From: Magnetococcales bacterium
GTDB taxonomy: Bacteria; Pseudomonadota; Magnetococcia; Magnetococcales; JADGAQ01
Direction of reading: 5' to 3'
Length of the DNA stretch: 45,434 nucleotides
NCBI GenBank assembly: GCA_015231925.1
Contig: JADGAQ010000004.1
Span: 11,546 to 56,979, forward strand
Of this stretch, positions 7,796 through 15,901 are shown one piece after another. Below the pieces are notes generated by a model that was not told where the DNA came from, searched no databases, and saw only the letters and a list, made by a program, of their open reading frames with translations. Made by a program: the position numbers and the translations under genes. Position 1 is the first letter of the stretch. Every line of letters begins with the position of its first letter.

Positions 7796-9799
7796 ATGAA
7801 GGTGATGTTGCACGCCTCAAACTTTCTGCGCCTTTCCAGCGCCACACTGACCATCCAGAACGGCTTCACACTGGTGGCTGGGCCGAACGGCGCCGGGAAA
7901 AGCTCCCTCTTCCGAGCCATATCCGCCTGCGGGACCGGGCAGGTGATCCCGGTGATGGACGGTGAAGGCAAGGAACTGGTGCCTCGCGGCAAGTCGGCGA
8001 TCATGGTGCATGACGGGCAGAAAAAAGCCACGGTTACCATGACCGGGCCGGATACCGCCATCACCATCTCATGGCCTGCCAACAGCGTTTCGGGCAAGCC
8101 TCCGATCTCCTTGACCCCCATGTCGGCTAGCCAGGTCGAATGGATGTCGATGCCCCAGGCGACACGCATGAAGCTGCTGTCCGCTGCGCTGGCGAAGGGT
8201 GGGATATCGACGGAGCCGACCCGTGAAGACCTGGTCAGCGAGCTGGGTGCCGTTGGGCTGACCGATACCAAATACGTCGAGTTCCTTTGGGTCTCGATCC
8301 AGGAAAAAGGCTGGGAGGGCACTCTCGCCAAGATCTCCAGCATGTGGTCCGAGGCCACCGGCGCATGGCGGGCCGTGACCAAAGAGGCCTACGGAGCCGA
8401 AAAGGCGAAGACCTGGACGCCGAAAGGGTGGCGCGAGGAGCTGCGGAACGAAACCGCAGAGCGGTTGCAGGAAGCACTGACCTCAGCCTCCGAGAACTAC
8501 AAAGACGGCATCGCCCGTCAGGCTGTGGATGGCGAAAACCTGGAGAAGCTGCGGTTGAAGGCCAAAGAGCCCACCCTCGAAACCAGACCAACTCAGGAAA
8601 AAATAAGCCGGCTGAAGCTGGAGATCCAAGCCCTCGACGAGGAGATTGCAGCTCTGGCCGTCAAGGATGATCAGGAAGGGGCGAAGGATCTTATCGCCCA
8701 ACTGAAGCTGAAGACCGAGGCGATTTCCGAGAAACAGCGGGAGATCGAGACCCTCGAAGGCGAGGGTTGGTCCGAGCCGGAAATCACTGCGGACGCAACC
8801 GAAAGGTCAAACGCCAACGGAAAGTGCCCGGCGTGCGGCGTCGAACTGTTCGTGGACTTTGGTGTCGTCGAACTGGCAACGGTCCGGACGGAGGACGAGA
8901 TCAACGCCGAAATCGCAGAAGCCCGGAAGAAGCTGGAGGAGACGGAAAAGCACAATTGCGGCATCAGCTCAGCGATCGAAACCCTCAACCAGGAAATCGA
9001 AAAGCTGGAGGTCGAAAAAGCTGACCTTGAAAAGCAAATCGAGGCGGTGGTCAAACAGGCCCGCGAGACCCGCCAGAAAGAGATCAAAACAAAACAACAA
9101 AAGTTGTCAGCAAAGCGGGACGAATTGCAGACGGAGTCCAGCAACATCACTCTCGCCCTGTTCGGAAACCAGGAAATCAGCCGCGCCAAAAAAGAGGTTG
9201 AAGTCGCGGAGGAAAAAGCGTCCACCGCCGTCTCGGCTGAAGAGGTTCTGCGTCTGGCCGGGCTGGAAGGCAAGGCGCGAAACGATTGCCTCGCCTTCCA
9301 GGCCTGGACGGAAGCAACCGGGTATGCCGGTCGAGCTGCACGACTGGCGCTGGCGAAGGAGGTTCTGACTCAGGAGGGTCTGCGAGCGAAAAAGCTCCGC
9401 TCCGTCTTGCAGCAGGTCAACGGCCTACTGGCCAGTCTGTCGGTGGCAGCGGAATGGGGGCCGGTCACTCTCCTTCCAGGCATGGATTTGGCCTTCGGTG
9501 GACATCCGTTTTTCCTTCTTTCCGAGTCAGCCAAATACCGCTGCCAAGCCACCATGCAGGCCGCACTCGCGATACTGGACGGCTCCCAACTTCTGATGTT
9601 CGACGGTGCCGACATCCTGGATTCCAAAGGCAGAATGGGACTTCTGGGGATGCTTGCGAAGCTGCCGGAGACCACGGCCTTCATTATCGCCATGACCGCT
9701 AAACGCGACTACGCCGAAACGGTGTCACGGTATTTCGATGCATGCTATTGGGTGCAGGACGGCACCGTGGCCAGCATCAAGACTGCGAAGGAACAATAA
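7796..9799 (+). CDS. SMC/Rad50/SbcC-like ATPase
   Basis: This 667-aa protein has Walker A GPNGAGKSS near residues 29-37 and long coiled coils (about 235-480). A CPACG zinc hook lies near residues 344-347. The C-terminal ATPase half has a Walker B-like LLMFDGADILDSKGR. It follows the AAA_23/Rad50 plan: two ATPase halves joined by a hooked coiled coil. Such proteins normally partner an SbcD/Mre11 nuclease; none is evident here, so the RecE-like nuclease upstream may be the partner. It probably acts in DNA end processing during phage recombination. Confidence 0.85.
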   Translation: MKVMLHASNFLRLSSATLTIQNGFTLVAGPNGAGKSSLFRAISACGTGQVIPVMDGEGKELVPRGKSAIMVHDGQKKATVTMTGPDTAITISWPANSVSGKPPISLTPMSASQVEWMSMPQATRMKLLSAALAKGGISTEPTREDLVSELGAVGLTDTKYVEFLWVSIQEKGWEGTLAKISSMWSEATGAWRAVTKEAYGAEKAKTWTPKGWREELRNETAERLQEALTSASENYKDGIARQAVDGENLEKLRLKAKEPTLETRPTQEKISRLKLEIQALDEEIAALAVKDDQEGAKDLIAQLKLKTEAISEKQREIETLEGEGWSEPEITADATERSNANGKCPACGVELFVDFGVVELATVRTEDEINAEIAEARKKLEETEKHNCGISSAIETLNQEIEKLEVEKADLEKQIEAVVKQARETRQKEIKTKQQKLSAKRDELQTESSNITLALFGNQEISRAKKEVEVAEEKASTAVSAEEVLRLAGLEGKARNDCLAFQAWTEATGYAGRAARLALAKEVLTQEGLRAKKLRSVLQQVNGLLASLSVAAEWGPVTLLPGMDLAFGGHPFFLLSESAKYRCQATMQAALAILDGSQLLMFDGADILDSKGRMGLLGMLAKLPETTAFIIAMTAKRDYAETVSRYFDACYWVQDGTVASIKTAKEQ

Positions 9800-9800
9800 G

Positions 9801-10190
9801 ATGCCAGTCGATATCGGTGGCTTTACGGAGGACGAGATTGTTCCGCTTCTTTCTAAAAAGTTGCAAGAGCTTGTTGATATCGTCGGGATTGGAGGCGTGG
9901 ATGAGTTATTGATGCGGCAGGGAGGAAAGAAAATTTATATTGGCGCCACATCAAGAAATAAGAAGAATTTCGCCTTTCTTGATCCTATCGCACTCCAGAA
10001 ACTTCGGGAACGTTTTGCCGGCACATGGTTGGCAATCCCAAAGCGGGATAACGCTTTCAGGATTTTAAGGAACAAACAGATATTCGACCTTGCCATTGCA
10101 GGGGCAAGTTCCGTGGAGATTGCGCGGAGAGTTGGCTTATCGGCAAGACGGGTAAATGTAATCTTGATGGGTGGGTATCCAGGAGCCTAA
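9801..10190 (+). CDS. Mor-like transcription activator
   Basis: This 129-aa protein has the Mor/C middle-gene activator pattern. An N-terminal region (ELVDIVGIGGVDELLMRQGGKKIYI) precedes a C-terminal HTH (RNKQIFDLAIAGASSVEIARRVGLSARRVNVIL). In phage Mu, Mor dimerises and activates the middle promoter. The rest of this phage shows no Mu transposition genes, so the regulator has been borrowed into a different lifestyle. It starts one base after the SMC-like gene stop and precedes a set of accessory genes. Confidence 0.75.
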   Translation: MPVDIGGFTEDEIVPLLSKKLQELVDIVGIGGVDELLMRQGGKKIYIGATSRNKKNFAFLDPIALQKLRERFAGTWLAIPKRDNAFRILRNKQIFDLAIAGASSVEIARRVGLSARRVNVILMGGYPGA

Positions 10191-10192
10191 AA

Positions 10193-10483
10193 ATGGAAGA
10201 AACCGCAGAAAGCATCTTTACGTGGCACAAGGCAACCTTTCCCGGTACGACGCCTCTTAAAATGATGAAGAAACTTTCGGAAGAGGTGACGGAACTTACT
10301 TTTGCTGTTGCAGAAAACGCGACTATACCCTATGGCACAGAGCGAAAACATGACATACCTGGAGAGATAGCGAATTGCATGATTGTCCTTATCTCCCTCG
10401 CTTGTCGGTACGGGATTGCCCCCCTTCAAGCCATTCAAGAAAAAATGGAAATCAATCGGAAAAGAGATCGGAAGAAGCGATGA
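10193..10483 (+). CDS. MazG-like nucleotide pyrophosphohydrolase
   Basis: This 96-aa protein matches the small all-alpha NTP-PPase class (MazG/DUF550). Metal-binding helices carry KLSEEVTEL (ExxE-type) and EIANCMIVLISLACRYG (ExxN). These enzymes hydrolyse (d)NTPs to monophosphates and, in phages, can alter nucleotide pools or alarmones. Composition is more AT-rich than the flanking recombination and methyltransferase genes. It overlaps the next gene by ATGA. Confidence 0.75.
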   Translation: MEETAESIFTWHKATFPGTTPLKMMKKLSEEVTELTFAVAENATIPYGTERKHDIPGEIANCMIVLISLACRYGIAPLQAIQEKMEINRKRDRKKR

Positions 10484-10731
10484 GCAACTGCCGGTTCTTT
10501 ATCGAAAATGGCAGTAGATGCCACGCTCATGATTGCGAAATCTTTGATGTGTCGTTTTGTGTCGGCAACGGGATTTGTCCGGATTTTGAGTTGCCGAAAG
10601 GATCTTGCAGCAGAGCAGTGGTGAGATGTGCTGGCGGCGAAGAGTATCTCTTGTGCGATAACGGATCTGTGAATGATATGTGCCTCTCAGGCTTTACCTC
10701 GTGCTTTGATTATGTTGGAGAAGAGAAATGA
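10480..10731 (+). CDS. Small cysteine-rich protein
   Basis: This 83-aa protein contains ten Cys residues (4, 14, 19, 27, 33, 43, 50, 59, 68, 75) and no signal peptide, pointing to cytoplasmic metal binding rather than disulfides. It is coupled to both neighbours through ATGA overlaps. The family is not recognised. A second Cys-rich small protein lies at 14147. Confidence 0.6.
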   Translation: MSNCRFFIENGSRCHAHDCEIFDVSFCVGNGICPDFELPKGSCSRAVVRCAGGEEYLLCDNGSVNDMCLSGFTSCFDYVGEEK

Positions 10732-10931
10732 AAGAAGGCGAAGTTGTCATGCTGCCTCCCCAGGCTATCGCTATCGGGATAGATGTGCTGCGGAGTATCA
10801 AGTCAGGCTCCGAGCGTCGCGGCAAAACTCTGAAACAGGCGGTGGTGTTCGTCGGAATTTGCAGTAACTGGGGATACAACAGCGTTCCGCAAAACAGAAA
10901 AGCCCGTAAAGGGCCGAAGGGTTACCGATGA
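10728..10931 (+). CDS. Hypothetical small protein
   Basis: This 67-aa protein overlaps the previous stop by ATGA and the next start by 4 bases. The first half is hydrophobic-mixed (VVMLPPQAIAIGIDVLRSIKSG); the C-terminus is basic (RKARKGPKGYR). No family recognised. Support comes from the tight operon packing. Confidence 0.5.
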   Translation: MKEGEVVMLPPQAIAIGIDVLRSIKSGSERRGKTLKQAVVFVGICSNWGYNSVPQNRKARKGPKGYR

Positions 10932-11737
10932 GCGACACACGAGGCAGGCGCGATTTCGAAGAGCGAAGAAACGTAAGAATCCGCAACCTCGAAGATGCGG
11001 AAGAAAGAAAGAGGCGGGAGTCTGCCGCCGCTTTCGACCGCAATGCGCAGATCGGCGAGAGGTTTTATGGAGGACAACCGATTCTCGTCGGACATCATTC
11101 GGAACGGTCCGCTAGGCGAGACCAGGAACGGATGCATAACCTTATGCGGAAAAGTATCGAGGCTGATGAGAAAGCCGACGAGTTGGCCGCCAAGGTTGAA
11201 GCAGCCAAATCCAACACTGCAATTTCCGCCGACGATCCGGATGCTGTTCAGAAGCTTGAGAAGAGGCTTGATGGGCTTGAGGAGAAACACACCCACATGC
11301 TGGCGGTGAATGCGGCTTACCGACGGTTTCTGAACGATCCGACATCCCTCGATACCGCTGAATTATCCGACGAAACCAAGCAGATGATTCGCTCGTATCG
11401 TCCGGACTGGTCTGGAGGGAGACCGTTCGAGTCGTTCGAGCTGTCGAACAACAGTGCCGAGATGCGCAGACTCAAGGAGCGCATCAGCAGGATGAAGATA
11501 ATCGATGCCGCCGACTATGGCGAGCGGCAGTTTGGGGGTGCCCGTGTTGTGGACAGCAAGAATTTAAACCGTATTCAGATATTTCTGACAGAAAAGCCTG
11601 ACTTCGAATTTCGTCAGAAGCTGAAGAGTAACGGATGGCGATGGTCTCCATCGGAATCTGCATGGCAAAAGATGCGCTGCAGGGCAGCTTTTGAGCAGGG
11701 GTGTGAGCTTGTCGAGCGGCATGGTGGTGCGTCATGA
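10928..11737 (+). CDS. Coiled-coil protein with phage C-terminal LPD-like domain
   Basis: This 269-aa protein has a highly charged N-terminal helical region (about 1-120), rich in Arg/Glu, likely coiled coil. Its C-terminal domain contains NRIQIFLTEKPDFEFRQ followed by LKSNGWRWSPSESAWQ. That pattern is shared by many phage and plasmid multidomain proteins (DUF3560-like and related modules). Function is uncertain; nucleic-acid or protein interaction is likely. It overlaps the methyltransferase gene by 4 bases. Confidence 0.6.
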   Translation: MSDTRGRRDFEERRNVRIRNLEDAEERKRRESAAAFDRNAQIGERFYGGQPILVGHHSERSARRDQERMHNLMRKSIEADEKADELAAKVEAAKSNTAISADDPDAVQKLEKRLDGLEEKHTHMLAVNAAYRRFLNDPTSLDTAELSDETKQMIRSYRPDWSGGRPFESFELSNNSAEMRRLKERISRMKIIDAADYGERQFGGARVVDSKNLNRIQIFLTEKPDFEFRQKLKSNGWRWSPSESAWQKMRCRAAFEQGCELVERHGGAS

Positions 11738-13260
11738 CTCTCACCCACTTCCACCTCTTCTGTGGGATCGGCGGTGGAGCCATGGGCTTCCAGCAGGCCT
11801 CCCCGCGCATTCCAGGAGTGCAGGGGCAATACCGCTGCCTGGGCGGGATCGACTCCGATCCGGCCTGCATCAGGGACTTCTCCCGCCTGACCGGCACCCC
11901 CGGCACGGTGATGGACCTGTTCGACCGGGAGCAGTACACCGATTGGCACGGCCACGAGCCGCCTGCCGGATGGCGCGAGGCGACACCGGCGGATGTCCTT
12001 CGGGCTGCCGGTGGAGAGTACCCGGACGTGGTTTTTACATCGCCGCCGTGTAAGGGGTATTCGGGGTTGCTGCCGGAAAAGTCCAGCAAAACGGCGAAAT
12101 ACCAGGCCATGAATCGGCTGGCCCTGCGCGGGATCTGGCTTACCCTGGAGGCTTTTGCCGACGATCCACCCGCCTTCGTCATCCTCGAAAATGTGCCCCG
12201 CATCGCGACCCGGGGCCACCACCTGCTTGACCAAATCGTCGGGCTGCTCCGGCACTACGGCTTCGCCGCAGCGGAGACCGTCCACGATTGCGGCCACCTT
12301 GGCGGGCTTGCTCAATCGCGGAAGCGGTTCCTCCTGGTTGCCCGCCACCTGGAGAAGGTGCCGGCTTACCTCTATCAGCCAGTCCGCAAACCGCTGCGGA
12401 CCATCGGCGAGGTGATTGGCTCGCTGCCGGTACCCATCGGACCCCAGGCCAACCCCATGCACAGGGTGCCGGCGCTGTCGTGGCGCACCTGGGTCCGGCT
12501 GGCCATGATTCCGCCCGGTGGGGATTGGCGCTCCCTGCGTGATCTCCGGGTGGAGGATGGGGTGTTGCGGGATTACGCCATCCTGGCCACCCCCAGGGAT
12601 GACCATCTTGGGGTCAATCGGATGGATGACACCATCGGCACCGTCACCGGCAAATCCGGGACGACCAATGGAGCTTTTTCCATCGCCGACCCCCGCGTCT
12701 GGAGTGATGGCAAGGCGTCTTACCAGACCGGCGGCAATTTCGGCATCTGCCCCTGGGATGGCGCGGCGGGATCGGTGACGGGATCCGCCTGCCACGACAA
12801 CGGCCCGTGGTCTATTGCGGATCCACGGGTGGCGCTGGGCGATAAAAGCCACGGCCATTATGGGGTGGCGGACATGGATCAACCGGCCCACGCCGTCACC
12901 GGCACCGCGACCCACCGTAACGGGTGGTGGTCCATCGCCGATCCCAGACTTTTTCCCACCCCGGAAGATCGTGGAGTTTTCGTCATTCGCGCCCTGCACG
13001 GCGGCGCATGGCACCGGCCCCTGACCACGCTGGAGCTGGCGGCGCTCCAAGGTTTCGATCTGACGGAGCCGCTTGACGGCACCTCGGACACCAGGTGGCG
13101 GATGGCCATTGGCAACGCCGTCCCCCCGCCCGCAGCGCGAGCCGTAGCGGAGGTGATTGGTCGGGCCATCCTGCTCGCGCGGGCTGGGGAGACGTTTGTC
13201 CTTGGGTCGACACCCATATGGGTGCGGCAGATGGCGGCTTGCGTGGGGTTATCGCAATGA
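11734..13260 (+). CDS. DNA cytosine-C5 methyltransferase with triplicated insert
   Basis: This 508-aa enzyme shows the C5-MTase motifs: I FCGIGGG (9-15), IV PPCKGYS with catalytic Cys106, VI ENVPRI (152-157), VIII QSRKRF (194-199) and X GNAVPP (460-465). The target-recognition region (about 290-410) is unusual. It holds three repeats, each with xVTGxxxxxNGxxSIADPR, ending near residues 321, 365 and 405. The enzyme methylates C5 of cytosine in a specific duplex sequence. No restriction endonuclease adjoins it, so self-protection or anti-restriction is the likeliest role. Confidence 0.92.
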   Translation: MTLTHFHLFCGIGGGAMGFQQASPRIPGVQGQYRCLGGIDSDPACIRDFSRLTGTPGTVMDLFDREQYTDWHGHEPPAGWREATPADVLRAAGGEYPDVVFTSPPCKGYSGLLPEKSSKTAKYQAMNRLALRGIWLTLEAFADDPPAFVILENVPRIATRGHHLLDQIVGLLRHYGFAAAETVHDCGHLGGLAQSRKRFLLVARHLEKVPAYLYQPVRKPLRTIGEVIGSLPVPIGPQANPMHRVPALSWRTWVRLAMIPPGGDWRSLRDLRVEDGVLRDYAILATPRDDHLGVNRMDDTIGTVTGKSGTTNGAFSIADPRVWSDGKASYQTGGNFGICPWDGAAGSVTGSACHDNGPWSIADPRVALGDKSHGHYGVADMDQPAHAVTGTATHRNGWWSIADPRLFPTPEDRGVFVIRALHGGAWHRPLTTLELAALQGFDLTEPLDGTSDTRWRMAIGNAVPPPAARAVAEVIGRAILLARAGETFVLGSTPIWVRQMAACVGLSQ

Positions 13261-14147
13261 TCGGCCTGCACGATGCCGATCGTACCGGCTGGCCTAATTT
13301 GGCACTTATGAAGATCAGTAGATATTTTCAATCTCTGGGATTGGAATGTGAGTGGTATAATTCACTTAATAAAGCACTGTATGAGTCCGTGTATTCATCA
13401 AAGATATTCAGTTTCACGGATAATGACCCCTACCTACCTAAAGGCGCGTTGTTAGGCGGGACAGGGTATGGGAGCGCGGAAACGCTCCCTGAAGAAATAG
13501 AACACTCTATGCCTGACTATGCTCTATACGGAATTAACTATTCCATGGGGTTCGCCACTAGAGGCTGTATTAGGAACTGTACTTGGTGTGTAGTTCCATC
13601 CAAGGAAGGAGAAATTTCAGCGCATGCTGAAATAGAGGAGTTTTTAGCTCATAAAGACTTGGTATTGCTTGATAATAACATATTGGCCCATGAACACGGG
13701 CTCAGGGAAATAGAAAAGATTGCCAAGCTTGGACTCAGAATCGATATCAATCAAGGTCTAGACGCTCGCTTGATTGATAATAATATTGCAAAATTATTGT
13801 CAAGAGTAAAATGGCTCAAGCCGTTAAGGCTGGCTTGTGACCATTCAAGCCAGATAAGAACATTGCAAAAAGCTGTAACACTCCTTAGGTGGCACAATGT
13901 CACCCCACGGAGGTATTCAGTATATGTACTTGTGGACGATGTCAGTGACGCATTGGAGAGAGTGATGTTCCTTAAAGGAATGGATCTTGACCCATTCGCG
14001 CAACCGTATTTAGATGGCACCAATAAACCTTCAGAAATGGCGGCAGCCTTCGCTAGATGGGTCAACCACAAGGCAATTTTTAAATCTGTTACGTGGGAGG
14101 AATACTCGATGGAGATGCCGGCAGCGGTTTCGGTGGGGGCGGTCTAA
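13257..14147 (+). CDS. Radical SAM protein of a phage/Firmicute-type family
   Basis: This 296-aa protein carries the radical SAM cluster motif GCIRNCTWC: Cys104, Cys108 and Cys111, the canonical CX3CX2C. An N-terminal region (MIGLHDADRTGWPNLALMKI) resembles the degenerate B12-binding part of a family found in phages and Gram-positive genomes. The substrate is unknown. It starts inside the methyltransferase stop (ATGA), yet its base composition is clearly more AT-rich than either the methyltransferase or the replication genes, which suggests recent acquisition. The next gene is a small Cys-rich protein coupled by TAATG. Confidence 0.85.
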   Translation: MIGLHDADRTGWPNLALMKISRYFQSLGLECEWYNSLNKALYESVYSSKIFSFTDNDPYLPKGALLGGTGYGSAETLPEEIEHSMPDYALYGINYSMGFATRGCIRNCTWCVVPSKEGEISAHAEIEEFLAHKDLVLLDNNILAHEHGLREIEKIAKLGLRIDINQGLDARLIDNNIAKLLSRVKWLKPLRLACDHSSQIRTLQKAVTLLRWHNVTPRRYSVYVLVDDVSDALERVMFLKGMDLDPFAQPYLDGTNKPSEMAAAFARWVNHKAIFKSVTWEEYSMEMPAAVSVGAV

Positions 14148-14362
14148 TGCAGTGCCTACGTTGTGGACATTGCTGTAAGACGATGCCACCGCCTCCCCTT
14201 GAGGCACCGTGCGAACATCTTATTGATGATGATGACGGAAAAACATCGTGTTCAATTTACGATGAAAGACCGGATGAGTGTCAAGCCCATGATTATCCTT
14301 CTGCTGTTTGTCCTATAGGGGATGGGGTTTTAAGAGATGAAAGAACGCCCGATCATCTTTAA
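14147..14362 (+). CDS. YkgJ-like Zn/Fe-binding Cys-cluster protein
   Basis: This 71-aa protein reads MQCLRCGHCC at its start, with Cys3, 6, 9, 10 and later Cys22, 35, 45, 55. CSIYDERPDEC is diagnostic of the YkgJ (UPF0153) zinc/iron-chelating family. The ATG overlaps the radical SAM stop as TAATG, so the two are very likely translated together. It may supply or stabilise metal for the radical SAM enzyme, or form a small accessory subunit; this is inferred from the pairing only. Confidence 0.7.
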   Translation: MQCLRCGHCCKTMPPPPLEAPCEHLIDDDDGKTSCSIYDERPDECQAHDYPSAVCPIGDGVLRDERTPDHL

Positions 14363-14939
14363 CGCTGAATCCATTCGGGCCATTTTGGATGGCCGGAAGA
14401 CTGTTACCAGGAGAGTGATAAAGCCGCAACCGATCAAGGATAAACGCAACCCTGATTATCGACTCCCGTCCTGGTCGTTGCGACAAGGCAGGTCTTGTTG
14501 TGAATGGTTCTTTGGCCCGCAGAATTCGACAAAAAACGGGAGCTTGCGGTTCTGGCGGTCTCCTTACGGCGAGCGCGGAGACCGACTTTGGGTCAAAGAA
14601 GCATGGATGCCTATGGAGTGCTGTCAGGACCGCGTTTTGTATCGGACGGATGACGCTGCCGGTCACATAGAAGATGGCTGGAAATCTCCTCTCTTTATGC
14701 CTCGTTCGGTTTCCCGCATCATCCTAGACGTGGTGGATGTGTGGGCGGAAAGGTTGCACGAATTAACGCTGGAGGAATTTTGTAAAGAGGCTATTCCGTT
14801 ACCAAAGAACAATAATGCTTTTATGGATCCAGCTAAACAATGTTTTGCTGAATACTGGGACTCAATCAACGCCAAGCGCGGCTACCCTTGGGAAGACAAT
14901 CCTTGGGTTTGGCGAGTGGAATTCAGGAGGGTGGAATAA
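14337..14939 (+). CDS. ASCH-like (PUA-fold) phage protein
   Basis: This 200-aa protein starts PIIFNAESIRAILDGRKTVTRRVIKPQP, the typical opening of phage ASCH-domain proteins. Middle segments (YGERGDRLWVKEAWMP, SRIILDVVDVWAERLHELT) also fit. ASCH proteins have a PUA-like fold and are thought to bind RNA or modified nucleotides; some are RNases. It overlaps the Cys-cluster gene by 26 bases and is coupled to the next by TAATG. Confidence 0.75.
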   Translation: MKERPIIFNAESIRAILDGRKTVTRRVIKPQPIKDKRNPDYRLPSWSLRQGRSCCEWFFGPQNSTKNGSLRFWRSPYGERGDRLWVKEAWMPMECCQDRVLYRTDDAAGHIEDGWKSPLFMPRSVSRIILDVVDVWAERLHELTLEEFCKEAIPLPKNNNAFMDPAKQCFAEYWDSINAKRGYPWEDNPWVWRVEFRRVE

Positions 14940-15136
14940 TGTCCTCTATCATGTTGCTTATGCTGGTCTATATTTTCACTCTTCACATGAAGTTTTTCGA
15001 CCAAAAAGAGCTTACCAGGAAGGTATGGATTGAGTGGATGAAAGAACGGGAAAGACGCCGAAACGATCACTGGAGAGCCCTTCATGCGGAATGGAGGCGA
15101 GAGAAAATGGATAGGAAAAATAGTGAAGAACAGTAG
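14939..15136 (+). CDS. Small membrane-anchored basic protein
   Basis: This 65-aa protein has an N-terminal hydrophobic helix (MSSIMLLMLVYIFTLHMKFF) followed by a strongly charged Arg/Lys/Glu helix. The start overlaps the previous stop (TAATG) with AGGAGG upstream. The membrane-anchor-plus-charged-tail layout fits small phage inner-membrane proteins. Function unknown. Confidence 0.5.
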   Translation: MSSIMLLMLVYIFTLHMKFFDQKELTRKVWIEWMKERERRRNDHWRALHAEWRREKMDRKNSEEQ

Positions 15137-15145
15137 GAATTGACC

Positions 15146-15898
15146 ATGGCCAACATCCGCACCATAAAACGGGACTTTTTTACCAGCGAGGACATCGTCA
15201 GTCTCTCCCCGTTGGCGCGACTGCTCTTTATCGGGCTGTGGATGGAGGCCGACCGGGAAGGGAGGCTGGAGTGGCGACCCATGGCCTTCAAGCTTCGGCT
15301 GCTGCCGGGGGACAACTGCGAAATCAACCAGCTCCTGGAGGAAATGGTCAGTCGAGGCATGGTTGTCCTCTACGAGGTTTTGGGAAAAAAATACGGGTTC
15401 ATCCCCACCTTCAAGGAGCATCAGCACTGCAATCTCAAAGAGCCGGAATCGGTCATTCCCCCTCCTCCGGAACTCTGCAAAACATGTAATGCATATGCTT
15501 GCACGTGCAAGCACGTGCCGTCACATGAAAGCACGTGCAAGCACGTGCAAGCACGTGTGGAAGTGGAAGTGGAAGTAAATAAAAACAACACACACAATTC
15601 CGCGCAAGCGCGGGCCGATGGTCGCCAAATCAAAACCCCCTGCCCGGCATCACCAGACGCCATATTGACGGCAGACCTCCGCGCCGAAGCCAAAGCCAAA
15701 GGCTGGCCCGACCCTGACAGGGAGTTCCCCAGGTTCCGGGATCACTACCTGGCCAAAGGGGCGCAGAAGGAAAACTGGCTCGCAGCCTTCCGTCTCTGGC
15801 TGCAGGACGAGATCACCAGACGGCAGACATCGCCGCCGGCAGCCGCCACGAAACGCCGAAGCGAACCCGATGACGACTCTTGGGCAGGAGCCCTTTGA
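15146..15898 (+). CDS. Replication initiator, lambda-O-like position, containing iterons
   Basis: This 250-aa protein begins NIRTIKRDFFTSEDIVSLSP and LARLLFIGLWMEADREGRLE, a winged-helix N-terminus typical of phage replication (O/DnaT-like) proteins. A low-complexity segment (residues about 109-165) is encoded by tandem 10-bp DNA repeats followed by an AT-rich run. The C-terminal domain (DREFPRFRDHYLAKGAQKEN, WLAAFRLWLQDEI) is common in phage initiators. The primase-helicase gene follows after 3 bases. By analogy with lambda O, it probably binds its own gene to start replication. The ATG at 15146 is preferred to a TTG at 15140. Confidence 0.8.
   Translation: MANIRTIKRDFFTSEDIVSLSPLARLLFIGLWMEADREGRLEWRPMAFKLRLLPGDNCEINQLLEEMVSRGMVVLYEVLGKKYGFIPTFKEHQHCNLKEPESVIPPPPELCKTCNAYACTCKHVPSHESTCKHVQARVEVEVEVNKNNTHNSAQARADGRQIKTPCPASPDAILTADLRAEAKAKGWPDPDREFPRFRDHYLAKGAQKENWLAAFRLWLQDEITRRQTSPPAAATKRRSEPDDDSWAGAL
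15501..15560. repeat. Six tandem 10-bp iteron-like units, candidate replication origin
   Basis: Six contiguous 10-bp units lie inside the initiator gene. Units at 15501, 15531 and 15541 are exactly GCACGTGCAA; those at 15511 and 15551 share GCACGTG with changed ends; the unit at 15521 (TCACATGAAA) is degenerate. Each core GCACGTGC is palindromic and the period is close to one helical turn. This matches the layout of iterons in lambda-like origins. Confidence 0.7.
15577..15600. other. AT-rich tract next to iterons, candidate DNA unwinding element
   Basis: Directly after the iterons and three GTGGAA units (15557-15576) comes a stretch of A, C and T (AATAAAAACAACACACACAA) with almost no G. An easily melted segment beside iterons is the expected position for initial strand opening. 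Inferred from composition only. Confidence 0.45.
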
Positions 15899-15901
15899 AA
15901 A

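Noticed and set aside
11614-13050. Long minus-strand open frame opposite the methyltransferase.
   Set aside because: Antisense shadow; the + strand has all C5-methyltransferase motifs in order.
15501-15560. CRISPR-like short repeat array.
   Set aside because: Ten-base units are directly contiguous without spacers and lie in a coding frame of a replication gene.
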